Shown here: piece after piece, positions 53,856 through 64,000 of the stretch
Position numbering within the stretch: the stretch's first letter is position 1
Layout: the number at the start of each line of letters is the position of its first letter
Assembly: GCA_904066235.2 (NCBI GenBank)
Contig: CAJFCV020000005.1
Span: 12,209,501-12,273,500 of the forward strand
From: Bursaphelenchus xylophilus
Lineage: Eukaryota > Nematoda > Chromadorea > Rhabditida > Aphelenchoididae
Reading direction: 5' to 3'
DNA length: 64,000 nucleotides
The notes under the pieces: model-generated
What the model saw: only the letters and a program-made list of their open reading frames with translations
Told to the model about the DNA's origin: nothing
Databases searched by the model: none
Made by a program: the position numbers and the translations under genes

Positions 53856-54415
53856 CAGGGCTCCGGTCGGCTCCAGCCTTGGGCTGGAGCCTCCCGGAGC
53901 AGCCGGCGAGCTGGCTCGGCCTTCGGCCTCGCCAGCTCGCAATAAATTTTTATAAAAATAGTCTTTTTCGCTTCTTTTTTTTATTAAAGTAGTATTCTTC
54001 GCTGTGCAAGTAGGGCTCCGGTCGGCTCCAGCCTTCGGCTGGAGCCTCCCGGAGCAGCCGGCGAGCTGGCTCGGCCTTCGGCCTCGCCAGCTCGCAATAA
54101 ATTTTTATAAAAATAGTCTTTTTCGCTTCTTTTTTTTATTAAAGTAGTATTCTTCGCTGTGCAAGTAGGGCTCCGGTCGGCTCCAGCCTTCGGCTGGAGC
54201 CTCCCGGAGCAGCCGGCGAGCTGGCTCGGCCTTCGGCCTCGCCAGCTCGCAATAAATTTTTATAAAAATAGTCTTTTTCGCTTCTTTTTTTTATAAAAAT
54301 AGTCTTTTTCGCTGTGCAGGTAGGGCTCCGGTCGGCTCCCGCCCTCGGCGGGGGCCCCCCGGGAGCAGCCGGCGAGCTGGCGAGGCCTTCGGCCTCGCCA
54401 GCTCGCGATAATTTT
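53856..54415. repeat. Four-copy hairpin repeat array (FL2)
   Basis: It matches the FL1 array except in the last copy (about 54338-54366). There both arms of the first hairpin carry changes that keep pairing (CTCCCGCC...GGCGGGGGCC), and there are extra C and G bases. Confidence 0.8.
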
Positions 54416-56036
54416 TCGCTTATGTATGGAATTCGCAGTTTTGGCAGAAATTTGGCCAGTGCTCACTGAATTCGAAAGCGATTGGGCTGAAATTTGGCAC
54501 GATTGAAGCTTGTGGAATTTGTCGAAAATTGACCCGAGCCGAATTTTGAATTTTACACTTTTGCCCTCGGGGCGTATTTAGATCGCTGAAAAAATTTAAT
54601 TTTGGTCTGGACGGTCGTATTTTAGGAAAAGTTGGAGTTGCGCACATGAATATTACCCAAAATTTGATTCCGCGTCGATTGGTACCAAGATCGTGTCAAT
54701 AGCTCCACTGGCAGCCGAGTTCTGGAAGGGCGGATGCAGAAAATTTCAATTTTGCAATTTGTCGTTATGCAGGCGGGGTAAGATGGTCGTATGTTGGGAA
54801 GTGAAAGTTGTTTCTAGGGCAGTTTGACGTGCTGATTACGGGGCTCATCTCGAAAATCCGAAAAATTTGAAGTCCGAGCCCTGAGGGCCGATTTTCTGGA
54901 AAAAATCCCGAAAATTTTGCGCGCCGCATTCGATCTGCCTTAGGGCATGGTATCAGAATCCGAAAAAAAGCACAGAGTAACTTCAGTCTATTCCCGAGCC
55001 AACGCCGAGCCATTTTTTTGAATTTCGACCTAGTTTCCGAGAAACGGAAATTTGAATATTACACATGACACCAAGAATTTCAAAAAATCTCGAATAGCTA
55101 AAATACGAAATACGATAGCAAGATACGAAAGGTGGTTCTAGAGTAAGTCAGGCACGCAGATTCAGAATCCGTCGTCAAAATCCAGAAATTCCGTCATCTT
55201 GATGGTGAAAAATGGAAATTTCGGAAAATCGGGAATAACTATCGACCGGTCGATAAATGGACTATGGTGTAACGGGATGTTTTTCATTACTCGAGATGTG
55301 GATACGAATGGAATTTGAGTTTTTTTCACTCCGATGCCCTGAAGGCTCAAACTGCTATCTGGCCCTGGGGGCATGTTATGCAAATTTCGAAAATCCGCGA
55401 AGGAAGGGCCCCACCCACACATGAAATATCACCCAATAGCTTGTCCCAACTGCTCCTGGTTCAAAAGTTACGGGCGATCAAAAATCGAAAAATTTCATTT
55501 TCAACAGGGCGCAGCTCGCGGGAAACGAAAAATTTCAACTATCCGCTGATGCCAAAAGTCTTAGAATTTTGTGTAGCAACTTCGCGAAAAATTTTTTCCC
55601 GATATCTCAACGTTGAATAGTTTTCAGTTTAGTTTTTTATGGTATCTTTCGACAAGCCCCCGCTTCGCGGGGCCTTGACGTCGCTGTGCGCGCAAAGGTT
55701 GCCACACGTGCTCTACTGTTGATCGCGCACTACCTCTGGAGTCGCTGGCCCCGCTTCGCGCGGCCAGAAAAACGCGCTATCGCGCGTTATACTTACTCAA
55801 GCCCGACAGTTATGGTCAGGTAAAGGCCGCGCGCCAGCGCTACTTTTCATCAGCTAAAGGCCGCGCGCCAGCGCTACCTTCCATAAGTTTACTTTGTAGT
55901 CATTGACCGGCTCTTGGTGAAAAGCCTCCCCGCCACGTCAAGGCGGCCGGTCTTCGGGGAAGTGGTGTTATTTTTTTTGGAAAAAATAACAAAACCTTTG
56001 CCCTTCTCTTTATGAATTTTGAATTTCAATTATCGT

Positions 56037-57941
56037 TTATTTCCCAGCAGGTTTCTGAGGGTATTTCGACTTTTGATTCTCGTAAATTGCATCGAGATCG
56101 CGGAGGAACTCTGTGACTTCGCCGTAAACCACATTATCAATCTCGTCCGTATCGACGTGAGAGTATATGTGGATGTCGGCGGCCCTTCGTGTGCGACTAA
56201 GCGACACATATGTCTGGCCGTGACTAAACACGGGATCGTCCAAGTATAGTCCAACGACGTTCAAGGTTTGACCTTGAGCACGGTTAATGGACATTGCGAA
56301 GGCCAATTGCAATGGGAATTGATAACGCGTAAAGCGTATTCCTGCTCTGGCGTCTTTTCGAGGGCGATAGTCAAATCGACTTCTGGCAATAAGGGCTATT
56401 TGCCCGAGATTGCCGTGAGGGTCGATCTTCTGACATTCGACCAAGTCGTTGTGCAAGGCAACGACCCGCATTCTGGTTCCGTTCGAGAAACCTGTGCGGA
56501 CTGATAAGTTTTTACGTAGAATGACATCTACTCCGACTTTCAGTTTCAACTCTCCGGGAGGCATATTGCCGTCATTAACCTTGCAAATTTGCTCCTGCAT
56601 TGCCTCGATCACTGTGTGATCGAAGTTACTGACATCGTCAGGATTCGGAGTGTTCACCGAGACGTACACTTGCTCCTTCCCCGGGAAGCGGTCAAGAATC
56701 TCGGTGTTCAGATTCGTTACAGTCAGAACTCGAGGGGCTAATATCGCCATTCCGGTTGGTCTTGTCTCGAGAGTCATCTGTAGATGACTTTCGGGGAAGA
56801 CAGCCTCAATCATGTCTTGCGGACTTGTATGATTGTGAATGTCCGGATGCAACTTGTGTCTAATCGAGAAGGCGGTCACCCTTGAAGCAAAGTTTGTTCC
56901 TGAGCCAATTTCTTGGAGAAACTGTCTGTAACTCCTTTCATCAGCTCTTGTTCTGTGATTTTGCTTTAGAACAATGTATTGCATTTCTGCTTTTTTGGAG
57001 ATCAGTGACCTGTTCCATTCTTCGCCGATCCTGAGATCTGGACAAACGGGCAGTATTTGTTGGTAATCTCCTCCGTAGAGGATGACCAACTGCCGATCAA
57101 TATCGCCTGGTCTGCGAACATGGCGCAACAGACGCTGCAAGTAATCGTACATGTTAATGTGCAATTGACTTGCTTCGTCAATGATCAAAAGACCAAGTTG
57201 ACGAATACGCTGGGCCCTGGAGTCTTCGTACTTTAGAGTAGGAAGAGTGTCCGGGGTGAGATCAAGTGGAGCCCACAACAGATTATGGAGGGTCATTCCA
57301 CCGGGCAGCAAGTTAGCCGCTACTCCGGTTGTAGCGGTGGCCGCGTATTTGATGCCATTCTCGGTGCAATAATTTGCGAGTTCAGTGTACAGGGTTGTTT
57401 TCCCTGTACCGCCTGCGCCATGTATAAAGAATTGACGATGGGGCATCGCCTTATTCTTTAGCCCGAGTTCCATCGCCTTGGTTATAGTATCAAAGGCGTA
57501 TTGTTGGTCGTCTCCGAGGACTACCTTTGGCTTAGGAGGTTCTGGAGGACGCTCAGTCGTTTCGAACTCCCCAACGAAAAGATCCACGTCTTCACCGTGG
57601 ACATCAGGGTCATATGCTCCATCCAAGGGTGGTAAATTGAAGGATTCATACTTCCCACCCATATTGGAGATGTAATAGCTTAGGAGCTCCAAGGCTCTGC
57701 GCTCTTGCCTTTCCCTGATTTCAGCATCAGGCATGTTGGGCCTGTGGAATGTCGGCATCATCATGTGGATCTTATAGTCGTTCCACAATTGAAGCTGATC
57801 TTCAATAAGTTCACCGGCCTCGATGAGGACTTGGGCAAACAGAAACACGAAGTGTTTGCAGGTGCGTCCACGGGCTTGGTCGAGGGCTTGTCGCCAAAGA
57901 ACATCCGAGTGGAAAAGTCCTCGGGCCTGAGCAGCCTCCAA
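56037..57941 (-). pseudogene. Helicase part of a deleted Helitron transposase (A2)
   Basis: A 635-codon open frame is almost identical to the A1 helicase part, with intact Walker A, Walker B and C-terminal motifs. It lacks an ATG at its front because it begins at the deletion junction near 57962. It has small differences from A1 (N for K in GTNFAS; D for N in SHVDTDE). Confidence 0.8.
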
Positions 57942-58708
57942 AAATGTGGCGTAAATGTGGCCTCTACATCTAGTTTCAAATTAGGATTTGTTTCAATCAA
58001 GTCCTCAAATTGGAATGAATCCATACTTTGGGAGAGACTTTCGACATCCTCTAACTGTTCTGTGCGATGATCTTGCTGTTCAACCTGAACAGAAGTCTTT
58101 ACAGATGGCTGACAGTCTTGTGTTTTAGACAGCTGCGACTTTCTCTTTCGGGAAGCAAACCCCATGCCTTTTGAAGCCCGTTTTGTTCGGGATTTTCCTT
58201 CAGATGTCGGAGCAGAGTGACATTTCTGAAGTGGCAATGACTCGGCTTTTTTGCTGGACTTGTCAACTTGTGAGGGGTTCCTTTTACCGCCTCCACGACA
58301 TGCCTCAACGTAACGCTGGCAGGGGTTGGCAGGAATACTGCCGTTTTCAAGCAGTGTCATCTGCTTAGTCTCAGCGTAAAGCTGGCAAAGATTGGCAGGA
58401 ATGTTGCCGTTTTCAGGCAATTTCATCTGCTTTGCAGGAATATTGCCATTTTCAGGCAATTTCATCTGCTTTGCAGGAATATTGCCATTTTCAGGCAATT
58501 TCATCTGCTTTGCAGGAATATTGCCATTTTCAGGCAATTTCATCTGCTTTGCAGGAATATTGCCATTTTCAGGCAATTTCATCTGCTTTGCAGGAATATT
58601 GCTCTCAGGCAATTTCATCTGCATCCGTTGCGGGAATTTATGCATCCGCCTATTAGTAGTAGTAGAAGTAGTAGTAGTAGGAATACGAATATAATTTTGG
58701 CAAGGCAT
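57761..58708 (-). pseudogene. N-terminal fragment of the deleted transposase (A2)
   Basis: It begins at the ATG at 58708 (MPCQNYIRIP), contains the KQMKLPENGNIPA repeat region (58390-58622), and reaches the same junction and frame change as A1. The downstream residues are an out-of-frame reading of the helicase region. Confidence 0.75.
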
Positions 58709-58842
58709 CGAAAAAAAATATTTCGAAGCGAAGTTCAAAATGAAGAAAATTTTCGAATCGAAATTCACGAAAAAAATCCGATTCGAAAAAAATAGTAGCG
58801 CGCGAAAATAAAAGTTTTGAGTCAAAGCTCAATTAGCCAGTG

Positions 58843-59900
58843 AAGCAAAGTTCACTTGAAAATCCTTCTGCGAAAGATAACATATTTCCAACCGAACGCG
58901 CATCAACGATTTCCTTGCGAAGCGAAGAAATGGGGAGGAAAAACGAAGAGAGCGAGAGAAACGCGCGCTATTTCTCGCTCTCTCTGCCTCTCAGCGCCCT
59001 CTCTCGGTTTCGCGCTCTCTCGCTCTCTCTCTCTCTTTTTCGCGTGTCCGATCTGGCAAGTTAAGCAACTTTACAAAAAAGATGTCGCAATAAGCTGGAA
59101 ATGATCAAATAATTAAAATATAATTAATTTATGATATTTAGAAAAAAAAATCAAAATTTTATATGCAATTTGAAGCGAGTTAAATCAAGAACAAATTTAT
59201 ATTGTACATGAGGAAATTTGAGAAAAAAATGTTTTTAATGAAAGAATAGGCACGAATCAAATAGAAAATATTGTAGTAAATTAAATTTGTGATTTTTTGA
59301 GACCATTCCGATCCATTTTTATGCGAAATGACCGAAGTTACAGCCGAAAAAAAATTACATTGTACTTGACCTAGAAAATCGCGAATAACTTTCGACCGGT
59401 CGATAATTGTCAATAGCAAGTTGGGTTCAGAAGGCTTGGATTTTTGCGCAGAACACGATGCAATCAAAAAATTTCCGAAAATCGAAAGTAGAAAGAAGTT
59501 ACAGCCAAAACAAAATTTATATTGTACTTGACCTCGAAAATTGCGAAAATTTGAGAAAAAAAATGTTTTAAATGAAAGAAAATGCAGGAATCAAATAGAA
59601 AATATTGTAGTAGATTACATTTCTGATTTTTAGAGACCATGCCGATCCATTTATATGCGATTTGACCGAAGTTACAGCCGAAACAAATTTATATTATACT
59701 TGACTAAAACTGCGAATAACTTTCGACCGGTCAATAATTGTCAATAGGGTTCAGAAGGCTTAGAATTTGACGCAGAATAGGACGAAATCAAAAATTTAGC
59801 GAAAATGGAAAAAAAATTTCCTAACTTTCGACCGGTCGATAAATAAAAATTATATTACACTTGGCGATTGAGTGAAATTTTGAACTTTGCTGATGCAAGT
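58843..59900. repeat. Promoter-like block and TCGACCGGTCGA modules (A2)
   Basis: GA/CT-rich block at 58843-59068, palindromic modules near 59393, 59727 (one base changed) and 59827. No gene remains here because of the deletion relative to A1. Confidence 0.6.
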
Positions 59901-59901
59901 A

Positions 59902-60865
59902 GGGCTCCGGTCGGCTCCAGCCTTCGGCTGGAGCCTCCCGGAGCAGCAAGCGAGCTGGCTCGGCCTTCGGCCTCGCCAGCTCGCAATAAATTTTTATAAA
60001 AATTGTCTGTTTCGCTGTGTGAGTAGGGCTCCGGTCGGCTCCAGCCTTCGGCTGGAGCCTCCCGGAGCAGCAAGCGAGCTGGCTCGGCCTTCGGCCTCGC
60101 CAGCTCGCAATAAATTTTTATAAAAATTGTCTGTTTCGCTGTGTGAGTAGGGCTCCGGTCGGCTCCAGCCTTCGGCTGGAGCCTCCCGGAGCAGCAAGCG
60201 AGCTGGCTCGGCCTTCGGCCTCGCCAGCTCGCAATAAATTTTTATAAAAATTGTCTGTTTCGCTGTGTGAGTAGGGCTCCGGTCGGCTCCAGCCTTCGGC
60301 TGGAGCCTCCCGGAGCAGCAAGCGAGCTGGCTCGGCCTTCGGCCTCGCCAGCTCGCAATAAATTTTTATAAAAATTGTCTGTTTCGCTGTGTGAGTAGGG
60401 CTCCGGTCGGCTCCAGCCTTCGGCTGGAGCCTCCCGGAGCAGCAAGCGAGCTGGCTCGGCCTTCGGCCTCGCCAGCTCGCAATAAATTTTTATAAAAATT
60501 GTCTGTTTCGCTGTGTGAGTAGGGCTCCGGTCGGCTCCAGCCTTCGGCTGGAGCCTCCCGGAGCAGCAAGCGAGCTGGCTCGGCCTTCGGCCTCGCCAGC
60601 TCGCAATAAATTTTTATAAAAATTGTCTGTTTCGCTGTGTGAGTAGGGCTCCGGTCGGCTCCAGCCTTCGGCTGGAGCCTCCCGGAGCAGCAAGCGAGCT
60701 GGCTCGGCCTTCGGCCTCGCCAGCTCGCAATAAATTTTTATAAAAATTGTCTGTTTCGCTGTGTGAGTAGGGCTCCGGTCGGCTCCAGCCTTCGGCTGGA
60801 GCCTCCCGGAGCAGCAAGCGAGCTGGCTCGGCCTTCGGCCTCGCCAGCTCGCGATAATTTTTCGC
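59902..60865. repeat. Eight-copy 124 bp hairpin repeat (A2)
   Basis: Same copy number and sequence as the A1 array, indicating a very recent common origin or homogenisation. Confidence 0.9.
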
Positions 60866-62099
60866 TTATGTAAGGAATTCGCACTTTTGGCCGAAATTTG
60901 GCCAGTGCTCACTGAATTCGAAAGCGATTGGGCTGAAATTTGGCACGATTGAAGCTTGTGGAATTTGTCGAAAATTGACCCGAGCCGAATTTTGAATTTT
61001 ACACTTTTGCCCTCGGGGCGTATTTAGTTCGCTGAAAAAATTTAATTTTGGTCTGGACGGTCGTATTTTAGGAAAAGTTGGAGTTTCGCACATGAATATT
61101 ACCCAAAATTTGATTCTGCGTCGATTGGTACCAAGATCGTGTCGATAGCTCCACTGGCAGCCGAGTTCTGGAAGGGCGGATCCAGAAAATTTCGAATTTT
61201 TGCCTTTGTCGCTAGGCGGGCGGGGTAAGATGGTCGTATGTTGGGAAGTGAAAGTTGTTTCTAGGGCAGTTTGACGTGGCGATTACGGGGCTTATCTCGA
61301 AAATCCGAAAAATTTGAAGTCTGAGCCCTGAGGGCGGATTTTGTGCAAAAAATCCCGAAAATTTTGCGCCAACAGTTTGATCTGACTTCCGGCAGGGTCC
61401 CAGTAGCCGAAAAAATTCCAGCGATAGCTGAGACTAATAGCTATGTCGCTGTGGAGCCGGATTTTTGAATTTCGATCTAGTTTTCCAGAAAAAAATTCCG
61501 GAAAATTTCGACTTTTTTGGGAAATTTCGGAAAATCTCGAATAGCTAAAATACGAAATACGATAGCAAGATACGAAAGGTGGTTCTAGGGTATGTCAGGC
61601 ATGCTGAATCAGAATCCGTTGTCAAAATCCAGAAATTCCGTCATCTTGATGGTGAAATCTGGAAAAATCCGAAAAATCGCGAAAATCGCTTATAACTTTC
61701 GACCGGTCGATAATTGTAAATTGTAAGTTGGGTTCAGAAGTCTTAGAATTTCGTGAAGAATACGATGGAATCAAAAAAAATCCGAAAAGTCCAACCGTTA
61801 GGGGTGATATCCGGAGGGCATAGATATGCAAATTTCGAAAAAACCGAAAGTTTCGGCCCCAATCGATGATGACAATAGCCAAAAAGCTAAGGGCTACCTG
61901 AAAAATGTCAAAAGTTACGGCGAAAAAACGATTAAAAAATCCCACTTTCAACAGGGCGCAGCTCGCCGGAAACGAAAAATTTCAACTATCCGCTGATGCC
62001 AAAAGTCTTAGAATTTTGTGTAGCAACTTCACTAAAAATTTTTTCCCGATATCTCAACGTTGAATAGTTTTCAGTTTAGTTTTTTAGGGTATCTTTCGA

Positions 62100-64000
62100 C
62101 AAGCCCCCGCTTCGCGGGGCCTTGACGTCGCTGTGCGCGCAAAGGTTGCCCCTGCACAGTGTCGCTGATCGCGCACTACCTCTGGAGTCGCTGGCCACGC
62201 TTCGCGCGGCCAGAAAAACGCGCTATCGCGCGTTCTACTTACTCAAGCCCGGGAGTCTCTGTGACCGAGAGGCCGCGCGCCAGCGCTACCCTCCGCCAGC
62301 GAAAGGCCGCGCGCCAGCGCTACCTTACATCAACGAAAGGCCGCGCGCCAGCGCTACGTTTCATCAACGAAAGGCCGCGCGCCAGCGCTACGTTTCATCA
62401 GCTAACTTTAATCGATCAACTGTTTTTTGGACTTTGCCTCGGCCTTCGGCCTCGGCACAGTTCGCTGGAGCACTCTACAACAACATTCCGAAGGTTCCGT
62501 AACCAACGGCGGCCTTCGGCCGCCGATGCTTCACCAAAAAAGTCAATTTGGCTCGGCCTTCGGCCTCGCAAAGTTTCAAATCGCGAATAAATGAAAAAAA
62601 AATCCGAAAAGAAATCCGACTTGCTCCGCTCCGACCCGGAGCTAATATTTCGAATCACAACCACTCACCCCAGCCAACCCTAATTTACCCCGCCCCCTTG
62701 AAATGGGGAACTCCGCTTCCTTTCTCCGTCTTCTCATCCGTTCTCTCGCTTTCCGCTCTCTCTCGAAATTCGAACTTGCGTAACAGCAAAGGAATTTCCC
62801 TCTTCGGCTCACTCTTCAGCCACGCACAAAAAAATCCAAAGTGCCCGCGCTTTCTGGAGGCAGTGCTCACTCAGTTCGAAACCGATTGGGCTGAAATTTG
62901 GCACGATGGAAGCTTACCGAATTTGTCAAAAATTGACCCGAGCCGAATTTTGAATTTCGAACTTTATTTGCCCTGAGGGCCGAATTTATGCGAAAAATGC
63001 CAAAAATCGACCTTTTGCCAACGGCGCAACGTCAACGGGACGACATCAGGAGCTGAAAATGGTCATGGAGCTATCCCAGGCAAATACAAAGACACAACGA
63101 AACTCTTTTTGGACTTTCGTCCCCGATTACGCGAATGAGGACTTTATATTACACTTGACACCTGGCCCTGGGGAAAAAATTTGAATTTTGGTCCGGACGG
63201 TCGTATTTTAGAAAATGAAAATCCTATCCGGTGCAGTTTTTCACGCTGATAACGATAGTCGAAGTCTCGATTCACGAAATTTGAATTTTGACGCCCTTAG
63301 GGCGATTTTTCGAATTTTTGAAAATCCGGCAAAAATTTTTTTTTTTCGATTTTCACCCTGAGGGCGTGAACTGAGAGAGCTGAAATTTGGCACGATTGTA
63401 GCCAGGCGAAATACGCAGGTGCGTTTTTCTCAGATTTTTGAAGTTCGCTCTAGTTTCCGAGATATTCAGGATACCGTGCCAAAATTTTGAATCCTCGAAA
63501 ATTTTAAATCGCACAGTGCGTTCGTATCTCAATCGTATTTTAGGAATCAAAAGTGGAATATAGGGTAGTTTTCAATGCTGAATCTGAGGGCACACACGAA
63601 AATCCGAAAAATTTGAAGTCCGTGCCCTGAGGGCCGAATTTTCGAAAAAAATTGAAAAATTTGGCGATATGCAGATTTTTTGAGAACCCCACCGAAGCTC
63701 CGAAGCCGAAAAATCGTATGAAGGTACTCTGGTCCAATACCAAGATCAACGCGAAGCCCTTTTTTTGAATTTCGACCTAGTTTCCGAGAAACGGAAATTT
63801 GAATATTACACATGACACCAACAACTTCAAAAAATCTCGAATGGCTAAAATACGAAATACGATGCACAGATACGAAAGGTGGTTCTAGGGCAACTTGGGC
63901 ATGCAGATTCAGAATCCGTTGTCAAAATCCAGAAATTCCGTCATCTTGACGGTGAAAAATGGAAATTTCGGAAAATCGCGAATAACTATCGACCGGTCGA
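62100..64000 (-). mobile_element. Non-autonomous Helitron unit N3 (cut by window end)
   Basis: The 3' end (62100-62410) has four 33 bp GC repeats. Next come three GAA-loop hairpins (for example GGCGGCC-TTC-GGCCGCC at about 62508-62524 on the + strand), one GA/CT block with an AACTTGCGTAACAGCAAAGG segment, and a diverged 5' region. A TCGACCGGTCGA site starts at about 63988. The 5' end is outside the window. No gene is seen. Confidence 0.75.

Larger units (their letters stand above)
40977..55652 (-). mobile_element. Full-length Helitron unit FL2 (14.7 kb)
   Basis: It is a direct tandem copy of FL1 with the same layout. Outside the transposase middle it is almost identical to FL1. Differences are a ~4.9 kb divergent block (about 42431-47297), a one-base loss in the transposase N-terminus, and an inverted centre in the palindromic intron. 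The 3' end (40977-41356) has two 33 bp GC repeats; the 5' palindromic site is at 55242-55253, 399 bp from the end. Confidence 0.85.
55653..62099 (-). mobile_element. Helitron unit A2 (deleted transposase, accessory gene lost)
   Basis: This 6447 bp unit belongs to the same subfamily as A1 and has the same transposase deletion. Compared with A1 it also lacks about 3.35 kb (A1 16620-19965), removing the accessory gene and palindromic intron. The join at about 59520 lies in a TTTATATTGTACTTG repeat present at both A1 breakpoints. It keeps the eight-copy hairpin array and the 5' region, with the palindromic site at 61699-61710, 389 bp from the end. Confidence 0.8.

Overview
The window looks like nuclear DNA of a nematode, probably Caenorhabditis or a close relative. 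This is an inference from a GT10 fucosyltransferase gene with small introns ending in TTTCAG-like acceptors, many small inverted-repeat elements, and Helitron-type transposons whose genes use the same intron style. No bacterial or viral gene organisation is visible.

Positions 1-10748 are host sequence. A 0.6 kb inverted-repeat element carries a tRNA-like Pol III unit (46-643). Several MITE families follow (1146-1290; a recurring ~145 bp family at 2100, 3021, 3911, 4697 and 9887; and a 447 bp element at 5627-6073 flanked by TTA). A seven-exon alpha-1,3-fucosyltransferase-like gene on the + strand occupies 8659-10307 and has one of the MITEs inside its last intron. The rest of this part shows no supportable gene.

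From 10749 to the end, the window is a head-to-tail array of eight rolling-circle (Helitron) units, all on the - strand, abutting without host DNA. They are N1 (10749-12753), A1 (12754-22534), N2a and N2b (22535-24417, 24418-26301), FL1 (26302-40976), FL2 (40977-55652), A2 (55653-62099) and N3 (62100 to beyond 64000). Each begins with 5'-TCGAA(A)GATA and ends in a GC-rich hairpin plus CTTG (read on the - strand), so every internal junction reads CTTG|TC. FL1 and FL2 are complete 14.7 kb copies. A1 and A2 belong to a diverged subfamily that lost about 5 kb of the transposase gene. The N units carry no gene.

A full unit, read 5' to 3', holds: a ~1.25 kb terminal region with one palindromic TCGACCGGTCGA site about 390-400 bp from the end; an array of hairpin repeats; a multi-exon accessory gene whose 5' intron contains a three-hairpin palindrome; more TCGACCGGTCGA modules; a GA-rich promoter-like block; the giant Rep/helicase gene; and a structured GC-rich 3' end. 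The transposase has an active-looking C48 (Ulp1-type) protease domain followed by a second copy with the catalytic residues replaced. It then has a Helitron zinc motif, an HUH Rep nuclease with two tyrosines, and a PIF1-like helicase.

The most unusual points are the exact tandem array, the dead second protease domain, the fast-evolving RGG-box accessory gene found in both subfamilies, the conserved palindromic intron whose centre is inverted between FL1 and FL2, and the fixed-position palindromic site shared by coding and non-coding units.
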